From assembly GCA_032117595.1 (NCBI GenBank), contig JAULYZ010000004.1, positions 49,242-113,241 of the forward strand: a DNA stretch of 64,000 bases, in the 5' to 3' direction. Numbering within the stretch: the stretch's first letter is position 1; every line of letters starts with the position of its first letter. Origin of the DNA: WLJO01 sp032117595. GTDB taxonomy: Bacteria > Actinomycetota > Acidimicrobiia > Acidimicrobiales > Ilumatobacteraceae. The notes under the pieces were generated by a model. It was not told where the DNA came from and did not search any database. It saw only the letters and a program-made list of their open reading frames with translations. The position numbers and the translations under genes were made by a program. Positions 62,798 through 64,000 of this stretch are shown here, piece after piece.

Positions 62798-64000
62798 ATG
62801 AAGTTGAGGAAAGCGGCAGTAGTTGCGGCGGCTCTGGTACTCGTGGCGGCTGCGTGCAGCGACGACGACGAGACCGTGGCGCCCAGCACGGAGGCCCCGG
62901 CAAGCACCGAGGCACCCGCCAGCACGGAGGCTCCGGCAAGCACCGAGGCCCCGGCGAGCACCGAGGCACCGGTCGACGTTTCGCTCAAGGACGTCTGCCC
63001 GGATCCGCTCGTGATCCAGACCGACTGGTTCCCCGAGGCCGAGCACGGCGCGATGTACGAACTCCTCGGTGAGGGTTACACCGTGGATGTTGCCAAGAAG
63101 GTCGTCACCGGTCCGCTCGTGACCGGCGGTGTCGACACCGGCATCAAGATCGAGGTCCGCACCGGTGGCCCCGCCATCGGCTTCGCAGCCCCGTCGGCCC
63201 AGCTGTACACCGACAACTCGATCCATCTCGGCTACGTGTCCACCGACGATGCGGTGAACTCATTCTCGAAGACCCCCACGATCGCCGTGGTGGCCCCCCT
63301 CGAGATCAACCCGCAGATGATCATGTGGGACCCGGCGACCTACCCCGAGGCCAAGACCATTGAGGACCTCGCCAAGGCCGGCGTGACCTTCAACGTCTTC
63401 GGCGGACAGACCTACACCGAGGTATTCGTCAAGCAGGGCAAGATTCCGGCCGACCTCGTCGACCCGAGCTACGACGGTTCGCCGCAGCGCTTCATCGCCT
63501 CCGGCGGCAAGATCGCCCAGCAGGGCTTCGTGTCGGCTGAGCCGTACCAGTACGAGAAGGAATTCGCCGAGTGGGGCAAGCCGGTTGCAACGCAGCTGAT
63601 CCACGATGCCGGATTCCGGATCTACAGCCAGCCCCTCGCCATCCGTGCGTCGGACAAGGCCACCCTGGACGGCTGCCTCAAGAAGTTCGTGCCGATGGTC
63701 CAGAAGGCCGCGGTCGACTTCGTGACCAGCCCGGCTCGCGCCAACGCGATCATCATCGACGCAGTGGCCCAGTACAAGGACTTCTGGGTCTACGGTCAGG
63801 GCGTTGCGGACTTCTCGGTGGCGAAGCAGAAGGAACTCGGCCTCGTGGGCAACGGCCCCGATGCGACGCTGGGCAACTTCGACCTCGCCCGTGTGCAGAC
63901 CGCCATCGACCAGATGAAGGATGCAGGGTTCGAGGTTCCGGCAGAACTCACTGCCGAGACCATCGTGACCAACGAGTACATCAACCCGGCGATCGGTCTC
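62798..64000 (+). CDS. ABC transporter substrate-binding lipoprotein (NMT1/THI5-like), partial
   Basis: 401 residues seen, open at the window end. ATG 62798 follows AAGGGGGAG. Signal peptide MKLRKAAVVAAALVLV ends in lipobox VAAAC (Cys20). A five-copy STEAPA spacer (residues 30-59) precedes the domain: VIQTDWFPEAEHGAMYELLG, AIGFAAPSAQLYTDNSIHLG, and GQTYTEVFVKQGKIP are NMT1/THI5-type features. It belongs to the ABC permease and ATPase on the other strand. Solute unknown. Confidence 0.9.
   Translation, partial: MKLRKAAVVAAALVLVAAACSDDDETVAPSTEAPASTEAPASTEAPASTEAPASTEAPVDVSLKDVCPDPLVIQTDWFPEAEHGAMYELLGEGYTVDVAKKVVTGPLVTGGVDTGIKIEVRTGGPAIGFAAPSAQLYTDNSIHLGYVSTDDAVNSFSKTPTIAVVAPLEINPQMIMWDPATYPEAKTIEDLAKAGVTFNVFGGQTYTEVFVKQGKIPADLVDPSYDGSPQRFIASGGKIAQQGFVSAEPYQYEKEFAEWGKPVATQLIHDAGFRIYSQPLAIRASDKATLDGCLKKFVPMVQKAAVDFVTSPARANAIIIDAVAQYKDFWVYGQGVADFSVAKQKELGLVGNGPDATLGNFDLARVQTAIDQMKDAGFEVPAELTAETIVTNEYINPAIGL
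62885..62974 (+). repeat. Five tandem 18-bp repeats encoding STEAPA
   Basis: Five in-frame copies of an 18-base unit (consensus AGCACCGAGGCACCGGCA), coding the flexible spacer between the lipid anchor and the binding domain. Copies differ at third codon positions; copy number could vary between strains. Confidence 0.9.

Overview
The window is a high-GC, gene-dense chromosome segment of an actinobacterium, most likely of the class Acidimicrobiia. The taxon is inferred from four things. A gcvH / zinc-ribbon FHA (GarA-like) / FtsR / bifunctional nuclease / MerR block has the gene order of the mycobacterial Rv1826-Rv1830 region. GTG and TTG starts are frequent. Four luciferase-like (LLM) oxidoreductases are present. 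Genes are packed with ATGA/GTGA overlaps. A run of ten N bases at 15487-15496 shows a draft scaffold, probably a metagenome-assembled or single-cell genome. No phage, insertion sequence or CRISPR was seen.

Layout. 1-10.6 kb: housekeeping and small-molecule genes (M20 hydrolase end, a tandem ThyX-like protein, acidic zinc-knuckle protein, GNAT, Nudix, two crotonases, an RG-rich unknown, gamma-carbonic-anhydrase-like protein, PrmA, ribokinase, a divergent phosphotransferase). 10.7-18 kb: cell-surface region with a 1470-residue IPT/TIG protein, a zinc-finger-like protein broken by the assembly gap, a membrane-anchored beta-propeller and a secreted helical protein. Two identical 16-bp palindromes lie in its divergent promoter regions. 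18-20 kb: LLM oxidoreductase and a SCO6745-like protein. 20.1-30.5 kb: glycine cleavage locus, with gcvP behind a tandem glycine riboswitch on the plus strand and gcvT, merR, nuclease, ftsR, FHA, gcvH, a nucleotidyltransferase/phosphomannomutase fusion and a CDP-alcohol transferase on the minus strand. 30.6-46.3 kb: HIT, paralogous ABM mono-oxygenase-like proteins, amidohydrolases, SRAP peptidase, tRNA-Pro(GGG), an MBG-domain remnant, Der, DUF512 radical SAM, IspH, acyl-CoA dehydrogenase, SirB1-like protein, acyl-CoA ligase, GDPD and a GlcD-like oxidase.

46.3-56.1 kb is the most distinctive part: a nearly contiguous operon of LLM oxidoreductase, amidohydrolase, FAD subunit (YgfM-like), XdhD-like molybdenum hydroxylase, SsnA-like amidohydrolase, XdhC, YqeB and YqeC. 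This is the gene set of the Escherichia coli ygf/xdhD and Enterococcus EF2563-type selenium-dependent molybdenum hydroxylase systems, here in an actinobacterial setting. The XdhD N-terminal ferredoxin-like domain has lost all eight cluster-ligand cysteines. The deaminases and the hydroxylase suggest catabolism of a purine or related N-heterocycle, and YqeB/YqeC suggest a labile-selenium cofactor. selD and mocA are not in the window.

56.1-64 kb: another LLM enzyme, a VanX-like dipeptidase, glutamine-dependent NAD synthetase, and an LLM enzyme with a SsuABC/TauABC-type ABC importer whose lipoprotein binding protein is divergent and cut by the window end.
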